Of a stretch of 64,000 bases of DNA, positions 32,630 to 42,166 are shown in pieces. The notes under the pieces were generated by a model that worked only from the letters and a program-made list of their open reading frames with translations, was not told the origin of the DNA and ran no database searches. Within the stretch, counting starts at the first letter, position 1. Each line of letters begins with the position of its first letter. The translations under genes were made by a program, and so were the position numbers. This stretch comes from Prevotella sp. tf2-5 (GTDB lineage: Bacteria > Bacteroidota > Bacteroidia > Bacteroidales > Bacteroidaceae), in contig NZ_FOWK01000004.1 in the NCBI RefSeq assembly GCF_900115435.1, positions 245,778 to 309,777 on the forward strand, in the 5' to 3' direction.

Positions 32630-34153
32630 ATGAAACATTTACTAACCTCTATATTTCTACTGTTAACCGCACATCTCTCCTATGCAGGTGAGATCATTGT
32701 TAATCCTGGTGAAAGTCTGCATGAAGCTTTACGGAAGGCACGTGAATGGCGACGTACCAATGCTCCACAGTGTCATGGGGGCATCACGATTACCATAAAG
32801 GCAGGACGCTATTACATGAACGAGCCTTTGTTTATCCGTCCAGAGGACAACGGCACAGAAGAGTCACCACTCGTCATCCGTGGCGAGGAGTACACCCACA
32901 CCATCATCTGTGGGGATGTTAAACAGCAGCACACGCAACTCTTCCCCAAGGAAGGGATGGAACGGATGATTGACTTCAACACCACAGACAGGACTATCAC
33001 AATCCCGACACCTCCAAAAGAGGTGTTAGAGACCAAGCATCTTGAGATGGTCGTCCACCAGCGCTGGGCAATAGCCATCCTGCGTGTCAAGGACATGATA
33101 GTTCAAGGCGATAAGACTGTTGTCTCCTTCATGGAACCAGAGAGTCGCTTGGAATTTGAGCATCCATGGCCACAGCCCGTCATTGGAGGAGAGCGAGGTA
33201 ACAGCAGTTTTCTTTTACGGACGACAGAGCAGCATGACGGTATTGAGAAATTAATAATAGTAGATGGTGCGAACTACGTCCAATTCAAAGACCTCACCAT
33301 TGAGAACACCTGTTGGAACCGTCCTTTGCATAAAGGCCACGTCACCCTGCAAGGTGGTTTTCCTCTCATCGATGCCTATAAACTGAAAGAGAACCCAGGA
33401 CTACCCTGGGACGATGGATTAGAGAACCAGGCATGGGTAGAGCGACCTGTCAGTGCTGTCACTGTCAGGAATGCCCATCATGTTGATTTCGAGGGCATAC
33501 TTTTTCATCATCTCGCAGCCACCGCTCTTGACTATGTTTATAATGTCAGTGACTGTACCGTTACAGGGTGTGGATTCGAGCATATCGGTGGCACAGCCAT
33601 CATGGCAGGCTCTTTTGCCGAGAGTCCGATGGAGGTACACCGCCCCTATACTCATCTCGCGGAGCGTTGCAAGAACATAAAGGTACATCGCAACAACTTC
33701 TTATGGTGCGGTGAAGAGGACTGGGGTGCTGTCGCAATAGGTTTTGGATATGTGAAAGACTGTACTATCAGTGAAAACTGGGTCGCTCACACCAACTACA
33801 GCGGTATCTGTATTGGTTGGGGATGGACACCACTCGACACAGGCATGAAGAACAACCGGATCATCGGCAATAAAGTCTCTGACTATGCCTGTCAACTTTA
33901 TGACGCAGGTGGTATCTATACCTTGTCAAACCAACCAAACTCATTCATTTGTGACAATGAAATCAGTCAGCCTGCAAAAGCTCCGTATGCCACTAATTAC
34001 CGTGGGTTCTGTATTTATCTTGACGCACGGACAGACGGATTTACCATCGATAACAACAAGACGGCGGTGAGTGCCGATCGTCCAGACCGTTTGATACGTC
34101 GTGATGAGATTGGCGATAATCATCCTGGTCCTAACATTATATTCAAACAATGA
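32630..34153 (+). CDS. Secreted right-handed beta-helix protein, GH141-like (candidate alpha-L-fucosidase)
   Basis: A 507-residue protein with signal peptide MKHLLTSIFLLLTAHLSYA. After NPGESLHEALRKAREWRRTN comes a short region with ITIKAGRYYMNEPLFIRPED, then parallel beta-helix coils with repeated N/G turns (VTGCGFEHIGGTAIMAG, ISENWVAHTNYSGICIGWGW). The pattern suits GH141, founded by B. thetaiotaomicron BT1002, an RG-II alpha-L-fucosidase; GH120 or an inactive beta-helix are alternatives. Its stop overlaps the GH31 start by ATGA, so fucose removal and alpha-xylosidase action may be paired as in side chain A, where xylose caps fucose. Confidence in the fold is high, in the family moderate. 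Confidence 0.68.
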   Translation: MKHLLTSIFLLLTAHLSYAGEIIVNPGESLHEALRKAREWRRTNAPQCHGGITITIKAGRYYMNEPLFIRPEDNGTEESPLVIRGEEYTHTIICGDVKQQHTQLFPKEGMERMIDFNTTDRTITIPTPPKEVLETKHLEMVVHQRWAIAILRVKDMIVQGDKTVVSFMEPESRLEFEHPWPQPVIGGERGNSSFLLRTTEQHDGIEKLIIVDGANYVQFKDLTIENTCWNRPLHKGHVTLQGGFPLIDAYKLKENPGLPWDDGLENQAWVERPVSAVTVRNAHHVDFEGILFHHLAATALDYVYNVSDCTVTGCGFEHIGGTAIMAGSFAESPMEVHRPYTHLAERCKNIKVHRNNFLWCGEEDWGAVAIGFGYVKDCTISENWVAHTNYSGICIGWGWTPLDTGMKNNRIIGNKVSDYACQLYDAGGIYTLSNQPNSFICDNEISQPAKAPYATNYRGFCIYLDARTDGFTIDNNKTAVSADRPDRLIRRDEIGDNHPGPNIIFKQ

Positions 34154-36405
34154 AACAAACCAACTACCATCTTTTTGATTTTATGGACTTCGACCCGACC
34201 ATGCAGCGGGAAGAAGCCTTATGGAAAGCTTATGCTCCTACTAGTATTGTAGAGCGAGACGGGGATATTGTCGTTACCATACCTTATCAACAGCAGAGGC
34301 ATCAGGAGGATATGGCTCCTGATATGGAGGCAGCACAACAGTCCTATGACCTCATCATCCGTGCCTATGAACCAAATATCATCCGTCTGTTTACGACAAT
34401 GACGGATGATCAGATGACGGAGAGTGACGAGATGCTGCTCATGGCACCAGAGGTCAAGCGGAAACCCTTGCGTTATGTTGATGGTGATGTCATCGCAACA
34501 GACGGAACGAAAGTCGCAAACATCAACCTCAGCGAGCCGCGTATCGATCCTTGGAGCGACCTCCTCCCTGCCCCACAACCTGCCCCCTTGATCACCTTCT
34601 ATCCCGATGGTGACACTTCAAAACCTGTCGCTCTCAGCGACGACCATTTCTCCCCACCACGCTATGACGCACTACCCTTAGGTTTCTGTTCTGTATGTTG
34701 CAATGATACAGCAACAAAGAACGAACGAGCCACCATTTCATTTAAGTGTGATGCCGACGAGCATTTCGTGGGAACAGGTGAGCGTTTCCGTAAGATGGAT
34801 CTCAGTGGACAGACTTTCCAATTGAAGAATCAAGACGGACAAGGTGTCAACAACCGTCGTTGTTACAAGAATATCCCCTTCTATCTTTCCAGTCGGATGT
34901 ACGGTGTGTTCTTCCACACCTCAGATTACTGCAAATTATCCCTTGCCGACCATAGCAGCCGAAGTGTGCAGTTTCTTTGTGACCATGCCACTCTGGATGT
35001 TTTCCTCATCGGTGGTCAGACACCTGAGGAGATTCTAAAAGGGTACCGTATGCTGACAGGATTCCCAGCAATGCCACCCCTTTGGTCTTTCGGTATTTGG
35101 ATGAGTCGTATGACCTATTTCTCCGCTGACGAGGTAGAGGATATCTGCAACCGCCTGCGACAAGAGCATTATCCCTGTGATGTCATTCATCTGGATACGG
35201 GATGGTTCCGTACAGACTGGCTCTGTGAATGGAGATTCAACCCTGAGCGTTTCCCCGATCCCAAAGGTTTCATCAGCCGGCTAAAAGAGAATGGTTTCAA
35301 GGTATCACTTTGGCAATTACCTTATATCGCACAAGGTGCCGAGCAATTGGAAGAGGCAAAGAAGAACCATTATATCAGTCAGCCTACGAAGGAAGAGGAG
35401 ACATCAACAGGCGGCGCCTCCAATTTCTCCGCCCTTGACTATGCAGGAACTATTGACTTCACCTATCCTAAAGCCACCGACTGGTATAAGTACTCCTTGC
35501 TGAAACCACTGCTCGATATGGGTGTGAAATGTATCAAGACCGACTTCGGTGAGAACATCCACATGGACCATCAGTATCACTCCTCATCACCAGAGCGTCT
35601 GAATAATATCTATGCGCTGCTCTACCAGAAAGCCGCCTATGAGGTAACCCGTGAAGTCGCTGGCGACGGTATCATCTGGGCACGTGCCGGTTGGGCGGGA
35701 TGCCAACGCTATCCCTTACATTGGGGTGGCGACAGTGAGAGTTCCTGGGCAGGCATGGCTGGATCCTTGAAGGGCGGACTACACTTAGGACTCTCCGGAT
35801 TCGCATTCTGGAGTCATGACGTGCCAGGTTTTCATTCCACCCCCGACTTCATGAACTCCCCACTCGACGAACAGGTATACGTTCGCTGGACTCAATTCGG
35901 TGTATTTACCTCCCATATGCGTTATCACGGAACCTGCAAACGGGAGCCATGGCATTATCCGACGATCGCTCCTATCGTCAAACGCTGGTGGAAACTCCGC
36001 TACCGTCTGATACCCTATATCATAGAACAGTCTGAACTGGCATGCAGGAGTGGACTTCCCATTGTTCAGGCATTACTGATTCATCACCCTAACGACCGAC
36101 AGGTATGGCATATCGATGACGAATATTACTTCGGAAATGAATTCCTGGTATGTCCTGTCATGAATGCGGAGAACCGCAGGGACATCTATCTACCAGAAGG
36201 ACAATGGGTTCATTTCCTCACAGGTGAGCGTCTGGAAGGTGGACGTTGGTATAACAACGTTGAAGTACCTCTTGACGAGATGCCTGTCTTCGTCCGTCCT
36301 GACGCACGAATCAAGATGTATCCTCATGATGTCGACTCTACAGACGATATGGATCTCGAGAAAGCGATCACAATAGAAATTACAAAAGAATACAAAGGAA
36401 TATAA
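34150..36405 (+). CDS. GH31 alpha-glycosidase, probable cytosolic alpha-xylosidase
   Basis: A 751-residue protein with no signal peptide (MKQTNYHLFDFMDFDP). GH31 signatures: an N-terminal galactose-mutarotase-like domain, catalytic barrel from GIWMSRMTYFSADEVEDICN, candidate nucleophile D465 in KTDFGE and acid/base D528 in GGDSESSW. The nucleophile region KTDFGENI is typical of alpha-xylosidases such as YicI. RG-II side chain A ends in (2-O-methyl-)alpha-xylose, so cytosolic cleavage of an imported xylosyl-fucose is possible. It sits between the GH141-like gene (4-base overlap) and an SSS symporter (4-base gap), which supports an import-then-cleave route. Confidence 0.85.
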   Translation: MKQTNYHLFDFMDFDPTMQREEALWKAYAPTSIVERDGDIVVTIPYQQQRHQEDMAPDMEAAQQSYDLIIRAYEPNIIRLFTTMTDDQMTESDEMLLMAPEVKRKPLRYVDGDVIATDGTKVANINLSEPRIDPWSDLLPAPQPAPLITFYPDGDTSKPVALSDDHFSPPRYDALPLGFCSVCCNDTATKNERATISFKCDADEHFVGTGERFRKMDLSGQTFQLKNQDGQGVNNRRCYKNIPFYLSSRMYGVFFHTSDYCKLSLADHSSRSVQFLCDHATLDVFLIGGQTPEEILKGYRMLTGFPAMPPLWSFGIWMSRMTYFSADEVEDICNRLRQEHYPCDVIHLDTGWFRTDWLCEWRFNPERFPDPKGFISRLKENGFKVSLWQLPYIAQGAEQLEEAKKNHYISQPTKEEETSTGGASNFSALDYAGTIDFTYPKATDWYKYSLLKPLLDMGVKCIKTDFGENIHMDHQYHSSSPERLNNIYALLYQKAAYEVTREVAGDGIIWARAGWAGCQRYPLHWGGDSESSWAGMAGSLKGGLHLGLSGFAFWSHDVPGFHSTPDFMNSPLDEQVYVRWTQFGVFTSHMRYHGTCKREPWHYPTIAPIVKRWWKLRYRLIPYIIEQSELACRSGLPIVQALLIHHPNDRQVWHIDDEYYFGNEFLVCPVMNAENRRDIYLPEGQWVHFLTGERLEGGRWYNNVEVPLDEMPVFVRPDARIKMYPHDVDSTDDMDLEKAITIEITKEYKGI

Positions 36406-36409
36406 TACG

Positions 36410-37972
36410 ATGGAAAGTCATTACATGCAAGGTCTCGACTGGGTCATTCTGGGACTCTATTTCGCTGTTCTCCTCGCAATTGGAGTATGGGCAAGTACTA
36501 AACGTAAGAAAGAAGGTTCTCTCTTCCTTGCGGAACACTCGTTGCGTTGGCATCATATCGGTTTCTCGATGTGGGGAACCAATGTTGGTCCATCCATGCT
36601 CATCGCCTCTGCCTCAGCAGGTTTCACGACGGGTATCGTCTCAGGTAATTATGCCTGGTATGCCTTTGTCTTCATCGCCCTGCTTGCCTTTGTCTTTGCT
36701 CCCCGTTACTTGGGTGCCAATATTAGCACACTCCCAGAGTTCATGGGACTTCGTTTCGGGCAGTCGACGCGTAATATCCTCGCATGGTATACCATTATTA
36801 CCGTTATCATCTCCTGGCTGGCACTGACGCTGTTCGCCGGAGGAGTACTCATCCGTCAGGTCTTCGACATACCCATGTGGATGTCAGCCCTCGTATTAGT
36901 TGTCATCTCCGCCTTCTTCACTATGATGGGTGGACTTAAAGCTGTTGCCTATACCAATGTCTACCAGATGGTGTTACTTATTGTCGTATCACTTATCCTC
37001 GTCATCGTCGGTCTCGACCGTGTCGGTGGTGTCTCTGCGCTAGTCGCCAAGGTTCCCTCCGACTACTGGGTGATGTTCAAACCGAATACGGATGAGGCAT
37101 TTCCCTGGCTACCTATCTTACTGGGCTATCCTGTCATGGGAGTATGGTTCTGGTGCACAGACCAAAGTATGGTGCAGCCTGTGTTAGCTGCCAGGAACCT
37201 GCGTGAAGGACAACTAGGCACCAACTTCACTGGCTGGTTGAAGATCCTTGATGTAGCCCTGTATATCCTCCCTGGTATCATCTGCTTCGCTTTGTTTGGT
37301 GACACGCTGAAGAATCCTGACGAGGCATATCTGACAATGGTGGAGAACCTCTTCCCCGTCGGGATGGTAGGACTGGTCTTTGCTGTGTTGACGGCATGTC
37401 TGGTAAGTACCATCGGCTCAGCATTGAATGCGTTAAGCACCGTCTTCACGATGGATGTCTATGTCAAGAACTTCAAGCCTGGTGCGCCACAGTGGGAGAT
37501 TAATCTTGTGGGACGTATCGTGGTTGTTCTGGGGGCTATACTTGCTATCATTATGACCGTTGCTATCGATGCCATCAAAGGACTTAACCTTTTCAATGTC
37601 TTCCAGTCCGTATTAGGTTTCATCGCTCCACCAATGGCATCCGTATTCTTGTTGGGAATCTTCTGGAAGCGTACCACCACACGCGCTGCCAATTTTGCAT
37701 TGACAGTAGGCACTGCTTTCTGTCTTATTGTAGGTATTCTTTACCTATGGCCACCCGAATGGCTCCAACTCTCATGGCCACACTTCATGCTGCTCTCTTT
37801 CGAGCTCTTTGTCATCCTTGTTGTGGCGATGGTGATTCTCTCATTGACTGACCGTACCAAGACAGAATACGAGATTCCGGCTCCTATTCATGAGAGCTGG
37901 TCGAAGCTTGCCATCGGACTGTGGATAGCCTTGGCAGTCGTGATGACCGGGCTGTACGTCTTCTTCAACTGA
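36410..37972 (+). CDS. SSS-family sodium:solute symporter (second copy, SGLT-like)
   Basis: A 520-residue inner-membrane protein with about 14 hydrophobic helices. SSS hallmarks include MWGTNVGPSMLIASASAGF, the GGLKAVAYTNVYQMVLLI segment and MVQPVLAARNLREGQLGTNF, closest in style to sodium/sugar symporters (SGLT type). It is the last gene of the GH141-GH31 operon and probably imports the sugar or disaccharide that the cytosolic GH31 acts on. It differs clearly from the first symporter at 13817-15337. Confidence 0.9.
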   Translation: MESHYMQGLDWVILGLYFAVLLAIGVWASTKRKKEGSLFLAEHSLRWHHIGFSMWGTNVGPSMLIASASAGFTTGIVSGNYAWYAFVFIALLAFVFAPRYLGANISTLPEFMGLRFGQSTRNILAWYTIITVIISWLALTLFAGGVLIRQVFDIPMWMSALVLVVISAFFTMMGGLKAVAYTNVYQMVLLIVVSLILVIVGLDRVGGVSALVAKVPSDYWVMFKPNTDEAFPWLPILLGYPVMGVWFWCTDQSMVQPVLAARNLREGQLGTNFTGWLKILDVALYILPGIICFALFGDTLKNPDEAYLTMVENLFPVGMVGLVFAVLTACLVSTIGSALNALSTVFTMDVYVKNFKPGAPQWEINLVGRIVVVLGAILAIIMTVAIDAIKGLNLFNVFQSVLGFIAPPMASVFLLGIFWKRTTTRAANFALTVGTAFCLIVGILYLWPPEWLQLSWPHFMLLSFELFVILVVAMVILSLTDRTKTEYEIPAPIHESWSKLAIGLWIALAVVMTGLYVFFN

Positions 37973-37992
37973 TCTGTTATGCCAAATATGCC

Positions 37993-38014
37993 CACAGGGG
38001 TTCATCCCCCTGTG
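37993..38014 (+). terminator. Hairpin between symporter and exonuclease genes
   Basis: CACAGGGG (37993-38000) pairs with CCCCTGTG (38007-38014). There is no U-run, so it may be a weak terminator or one of the hairpin repeats common in this window. Confidence 0.45.
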
Positions 38015-38028
38015 AGCAAGGATGACAA

Positions 38029-38520
38029 ATGAGAGATTTTGCAGCAATAGATTTTGAGACAGCCAACAATGAGCGAACGAGTGTATGCTCCGTTGGTGTA
38101 GTGATTGTAAGGGATGGCGAAATCGTGGATACCTTCTACTCTCTGATCCAGCCAGAGCCCAACTACTATAATTATTGGTGTAGCCAGGTACATGGTCTTA
38201 CTCGTGAGGACACAGAAGAAGCTCCCGTATTCCCAGAAGTATGGAAACAGATAGAGCCACTTATTGAGGGGTTGCCCCTTGTAGCCCATAATAAGTCTTT
38301 TGATGAGAGTTGCCTGAAAGCCGTATTCCGTTGCTATCAGATGGATTATCCGGATTATCAGTTTTACTGTACATGTGTGGCTTCTCGCAAAGCGTTTCCA
38401 CAATTACCCAACCATCAATTGCATACAGTATCAGAATACTGTGGTTATCATCTGGCTAATCATCATCACGCCCTTGCTGATGCTGAAGCGTGTGCTTGGA
38501 TAGCAAGGGAGATTCTTTAG
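38029..38520 (+). CDS. DEDDh 3'-5' exonuclease (DnaQ/epsilon-like)
   Basis: A 163-residue single-domain protein. It has Exo I in AAIDFETANNE, Exo II in AHNKSFDESCL and Exo IIIepsilon in HHHALADAEACAWIA, i.e. the full DEDDh set. Such proteins degrade single-stranded DNA or RNA ends and resemble the proofreading subunit of DNA polymerase III; stand-alone copies are common in Bacteroidales. It is not obviously linked to the glycan operon, as a hairpin separates it from the symporter gene. ATG at 38029. Confidence 0.9.
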   Translation: MRDFAAIDFETANNERTSVCSVGVVIVRDGEIVDTFYSLIQPEPNYYNYWCSQVHGLTREDTEEAPVFPEVWKQIEPLIEGLPLVAHNKSFDESCLKAVFRCYQMDYPDYQFYCTCVASRKAFPQLPNHQLHTVSEYCGYHLANHHHALADAEACAWIAREIL

Positions 38521-38905
38521 TTATCAACTTTTCCACGCCATATCATTATCAAAAAATAGGATATAAACACTAGAAAAAGAAGAGGTGTGTGCAAATTTTG
38601 CACATACCACTCGACATGGTGCTATAGAAGAGAAACAACAAACAATAGAGGTTGTACTATATAACCTCGATGTCATCATCTCCGTTGGTTATCGCGTGAA
38701 GAGCAAACACGGCACACCTTTCTTGTATTCTTTACCCCTCAACAGGCTCTCGCTAACCGCTAACCACTAACCGTAAAATCCTTTCTCCCACATTTTTCCT
38801 CCAAATCTTTTGGTGTTTTACAAATTATTTGTGTTTTTTAGTCTTCTCTGAAGCCTTGAGGATACTCTCACACGACAATAAAGATAAAATAGTTCCTCCT
38901 TTTAT
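38521..38905. other. Spacer with RhuM remnant and low-complexity tracts
   Basis: Apart from the RhuM remnant (38579-38715), there is a CGCTAACCGCTAACCACTAA tract near 38750 and AT-rich sequence. No intact gene. Confidence 0.6.
38579..38715 (+). pseudogene. RhuM-family gene remnant
   Basis: The frame reads EEVCANFAHTTRHGAIEEKQ then a stretch containing LDVIISVGYRVKSKHGT, which matches a central part of RhuM proteins, including the same motif (LDVIISVGYRVKSKRGT) in the intact gene 500 bases downstream. There is no start region and no C-terminal half, and the frame runs into unrelated repeats after 38715. It is a relic of an older or duplicated RhuM gene. Confidence 0.75.
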
Positions 38906-38936
38906 TTTGTATTTTACTCACTTATTTGTATCTTTG
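38906..38936 (+). promoter_or_regulatory. Consensus promoter of the RhuM-like gene
   Basis: TTTG at 38906-38909, exactly 19 bases, then TATCTTTG at 38929-38936. It is the terminal part of a repeated promoter block with CTCACTTATTTGTATCTTTG. Confidence 0.85.
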
Positions 38937-38973
38937 CACATCATATAAGAATAGTAACTAACTAATTATCGTT

Positions 38974-39816
38974 ATGAAGCAGGAAAAAGACCTAACTGGT
39001 GAGATTGTGATGTACCAACCGGATGAGACTATTCGGCTGGAAGTGAGAACGGATGGAGAGACTGTTTGGCTTAGTGCTAATCAAATGGCAATATTATTCG
39101 ACCGCGATGAAAAAACAGTACGAAAACATATAAATAATGTTTTTTCAGAAGGAGAAGTCTTAAAAGAAATCAATACGCATTTTTTGCGTGTTGATGGAGT
39201 AAAGCAGCCTGTAGCATTTTACACTTTGGACGTAATCATATCTGTTGGATATCGGGTAAAGAGTAAACGTGGTACTGATTTTCGTAGATGGGCAACAGGT
39301 ATACTTAAAGAGTATTTATTGCATGGCTATGCCGTCAACAATCGATTTGAACAATTAGAACATCGGATGTATGAAGCAGAAGAGAAGATAAATTTCTTCG
39401 TCCGCACTTCCTTGCCACCAGTTGAGGGAATCTTTTACGATGGGCAAATATTCGATGCCTACCGCTTTGCTTCGGATTTAGTCAGGAAAGCAAAAAGGTC
39501 TGTTGTACTGATTGACAACTATGTCGATGACACGGTGCTTTCGTTGTTGGACAAACGAGCAGACAATGTGAAGGCAACGATTTACACACAAAGCATCAGT
39601 CATCAGTTACAGTTAGACCTTAATCGTCATAATGTCCAATACGCTCCTATAGAAATCAAGACGTTCAATAAATCACACGACCGATTCGTACTGATTGATG
39701 ATGAAGTGTACCATATAGGTGCGTCTCTCAAGGATTTGGGAAAGAAATGGTTTGCCTTTACGCTGCTGCACGACATTATGGCATCGGAACTACTGAATAG
39801 GATAGGGAAAGTTTAA
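38974..39816 (+). CDS. RhuM-family N-terminus fused to phospholipase D-like domain
   Basis: A 280-residue protein. Residues about 1-120 match the N-terminal region of virulence RhuM/Fic-associated proteins (GEIVMYQPDETIRLEVRTDG, LSANQMAILFDRDEKTVRKH, LDVIISVGYRVKSKRGT). From about 150 the chain changes to a PLD-like half-domain: FYDGQIFDAYRFASDLVRKA, then IDNYVDDTVL, and an incomplete HKD-like SHDRFVLIDDEVYHIGASL. RhuM proteins are of unknown function; PLD-like domains occur in nucleases and defence proteins. The gene has its own consensus promoter and is more AT-rich than the glycosidase genes, suggesting transfer. Activity cannot be inferred with confidence. Confidence 0.8.
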   Translation: MKQEKDLTGEIVMYQPDETIRLEVRTDGETVWLSANQMAILFDRDEKTVRKHINNVFSEGEVLKEINTHFLRVDGVKQPVAFYTLDVIISVGYRVKSKRGTDFRRWATGILKEYLLHGYAVNNRFEQLEHRMYEAEEKINFFVRTSLPPVEGIFYDGQIFDAYRFASDLVRKAKRSVVLIDNYVDDTVLSLLDKRADNVKATIYTQSISHQLQLDLNRHNVQYAPIEIKTFNKSHDRFVLIDDEVYHIGASLKDLGKKWFAFTLLHDIMASELLNRIGKV

Positions 39817-40009
39817 TAAAGATACTGTTTCCTTCATCTGTCACCCCAATTATTATATATCTTGCTTCCCTTTGGGTTATGCGAGTATATGTTCTTTGCG
39901 AAACACTCTTTTTCTTAAATTTCTATCGAATTTCTTGCGACTTTCAGAAATAAACTTTATCTTTAAAACAAGTTTTTAAGATACTCTCGTTCAAAAATAC
40001 CCAAATATA

Positions 40010-40041
40010 TTTGGCATTTTATTCACTTATTCGTATCTTTG
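40010..40041 (+). promoter_or_regulatory. Promoter of the structured RNA
   Basis: TTTG (40010-40013), 20 bases, TATCTTTG (40034-40041); the block also contains the dyad CAAATATATTTG at 40002-40013. Predicted start is about 40048, just before the structured RNA. Confidence 0.7.
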
Positions 40042-40047
40042 CTTCTT

Positions 40048-40300
40048 GAACACTGGCGTGAAGCCTCAGTGGAGGTGCCTGTGTGACTTTTGTGGAAATA
40101 TTAACATAGCGTTAGTGCTATATTCGGTGATGTCCCTGAACCTAGGAAATTCATATGACATTCACAGAACGAATAGGTACCAACGTCTACGCGATAGCGT
40201 GGACTGGACTTATCTCTGTGAATGGGTTTTCCTAGGACCTTGGGACATCGATAAACGCCAATCTGCGCTTTTTCATGTTCTGAGGTCCTATGTATTGAAC
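40048..40300 (+). ncRNA. Structured non-coding RNA, 6S-like or Bacteroidales-1-like
   Basis: A long rod-shaped fold is visible. GATGTCCC (40129-40136) pairs with GGGACATC (40242-40249), CCTAGGAAA (40141-40149) with TTTCCTAGG (40228-40236), CATTCACAG (40159-40167) with CTGTGAATG (40216-40224), and GTCTACGC (40185-40192) with GCGTGGAC (40197-40204) as the apical hairpin. A further pair, GCCTCAG near 40062 with CTGAGGT near 40282, could close the rod. It starts just downstream of a consensus promoter. Rods with bulges are typical of 6S RNA, which mimics an open promoter and binds RNA polymerase; a SRP or other RNA is not excluded. Exact ends are estimates. Confidence 0.6.
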
Positions 40301-40351
40301 CCATTATCATCCGAATAGATAGTTCTTTCGCCAAAAACTATAAATTGATTT

Positions 40352-42166
40352 ATGGCAGAAGAGTTACAAAAGGCGTTAGACTTATGTAATAAGAATGAGT
40401 TCGGCAAGGCTCTACCCCTACTTGAAGAGATAGTAAAAACTAATCCTCAGGAATCTGAGGCTTGGCGTGTATTGGCTCAGATTCACTGGAACTATATGCA
40501 TGAACCAGATAAAGCATATGATGAATTGATAGAAGCTCTTCGTTGTGAACCAAAAAACATATGGGCTCTTGTGTTGATGGGTAACCTTTTGACAAAAGAG
40601 ATGAATGATCTCGAGCATGCCAAAGAATATTATGATAAAGTTTTGGAATATTACCCAGACAATGCTATAGCTCTAAACAATATTGGTGCAACATATATGG
40701 AGCGCAAAGATTATGAAGGGGCATTACCTTATTTGGAGAAAGCAATGTCAATTGATGATTCATATGCCAATTCTTATTACGGTTTAGGTCTTTGCTATTA
40801 TAAACTCGGTAGGTTAGAAGATGCTTTTAAGATTTGTCATAAAGGGGCTTTGAGGTCATCAGACCGTCCAGAGAATCCCGCTGTACGTGAGGAATTGGTA
40901 AAACTATACATCACCGTTGCAAAAGACTATACAGATAAAACCAATTATATCAATGTATGGAAAGGCATCAAAGATGAACTTGAAACAATAGACCATATTA
41001 ATATTCGTTTTGCAGAGGATAAGGATATCAATGTATTAGCCAAGTTGGAGTATGCCCCTCTACATGCAGCAAAAGAACACGTGATAAGGTATAACCCCTA
41101 TAAAGACTTTGTAGAGCACCTTTTCATTCATGAAATGATGCATCTGAAAATGCAGCAACAGGCAACAAAAGCAAATAGAGGAAAGGCTGTTGTCAGCTCG
41201 GAAAATACGAGGAATGCATTTAAAAAGCGTTATCAGAGATTCATGCAGCACACACACAGCCATATCCCTGCATCTGAGATGAACAAGGTAATATCTGGTC
41301 TTGCTGACGGATTAGGTCTTCAACTGATGAACTGCCCTCTTGATTTGTTCGTAGAGCACAATATCTACACAGACTATAAAATTGTACGACCTGTCCAGAT
41401 GTTATCTCTTTTCCATATGGAACAGGACAATATCAATGCAGTTAAGCAAACTGCCGCCAATGGATTCTTTCCTAAAGAGATAGTTTATGCCAATAAGGTG
41501 ATGAATATTGTAACAAGCATGCACTTCAAAGATATGTACGGTATCAATCTAATTGGTCAGTATCATCCAACGAAACAAGAGTTAGATCATGCTAAAGATC
41601 TTTATGATGAATTCAAGGCTTATCTGAATACATACAAAGCTGGAGATGAATATGAGATGCTTGAATATTTTGTGCAGTCTTTCAAAATGGAAGAACTTGT
41701 AGAGATTGCCGATGAAAATCAGGTAACAGCAAGTATGAAGGCAAATCTCTCCATGAAGAGTGATTTGAGAGATTTGGCAGAAGGTGCCTTGTCGGAAGAA
41801 GATGCAGATGTCGCAAACGCACAATTTGCCCTGAATCACCAAGACGGAGCAAACCCAACAGAGACGATGATGATGTCAATGTATATGTTGGGTGCAATGG
41901 AATACTTCGACACCCTTGATTCTAGTGATGTACATCGCATTGCTTTAGAAATAGCAATGGTAGGTGTAAAAGGAATCAACCCCAAAGGGAAATATTCGAT
42001 AAAGTCAATTCCAGACAAGGAGTTTGGAGGATATGAGTTTTTAGCATATTATTATGTTAGTTGGGCTCGTGCTATCCCCGAAAAACTCAATCATCTCGGT
42101 TTACCTTTTTCAAAGGCATATGATTCAGCTTTGCAGATATATAACACAAAAAAGGGAAAGAAATGA
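40352..42166 (+). CDS. TPR protein with HExxH metallopeptidase-like domain
   Basis: A 604-residue soluble protein. Residues about 1-185 hold five or so tetratricopeptide repeats (YPDNAIALNNIGATYMERKD, then DDSYANSYYGLGLCYYKLGR). The rest includes HEMMH (H260-E261-x-x-H264), the zinc-binding motif of metallopeptidases, followed by a long helical region. No signal peptide. Its start lies about 50 bases after the structured RNA. The stop overlaps the MazG-like start by ATGA, placing it first in a three-gene operon with a nucleotide pyrophosphohydrolase and a helicase. I know no characterised relative of this combination; a sensor-effector role in defence is inferred from context. Confidence 0.75.
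   Translation: MAEELQKALDLCNKNEFGKALPLLEEIVKTNPQESEAWRVLAQIHWNYMHEPDKAYDELIEALRCEPKNIWALVLMGNLLTKEMNDLEHAKEYYDKVLEYYPDNAIALNNIGATYMERKDYEGALPYLEKAMSIDDSYANSYYGLGLCYYKLGRLEDAFKICHKGALRSSDRPENPAVREELVKLYITVAKDYTDKTNYINVWKGIKDELETIDHINIRFAEDKDINVLAKLEYAPLHAAKEHVIRYNPYKDFVEHLFIHEMMHLKMQQQATKANRGKAVVSSENTRNAFKKRYQRFMQHTHSHIPASEMNKVISGLADGLGLQLMNCPLDLFVEHNIYTDYKIVRPVQMLSLFHMEQDNINAVKQTAANGFFPKEIVYANKVMNIVTSMHFKDMYGINLIGQYHPTKQELDHAKDLYDEFKAYLNTYKAGDEYEMLEYFVQSFKMEELVEIADENQVTASMKANLSMKSDLRDLAEGALSEEDADVANAQFALNHQDGANPTETMMMSMYMLGAMEYFDTLDSSDVHRIALEIAMVGVKGINPKGKYSIKSIPDKEFGGYEFLAYYYVSWARAIPEKLNHLGLPFSKAYDSALQIYNTKKGKK

Noticed and set aside
40046..40318. 90-residue plus-strand ORF
   Set aside because: It coincides with the base-paired rod of the structured RNA; codon use and composition do not resemble a protein.
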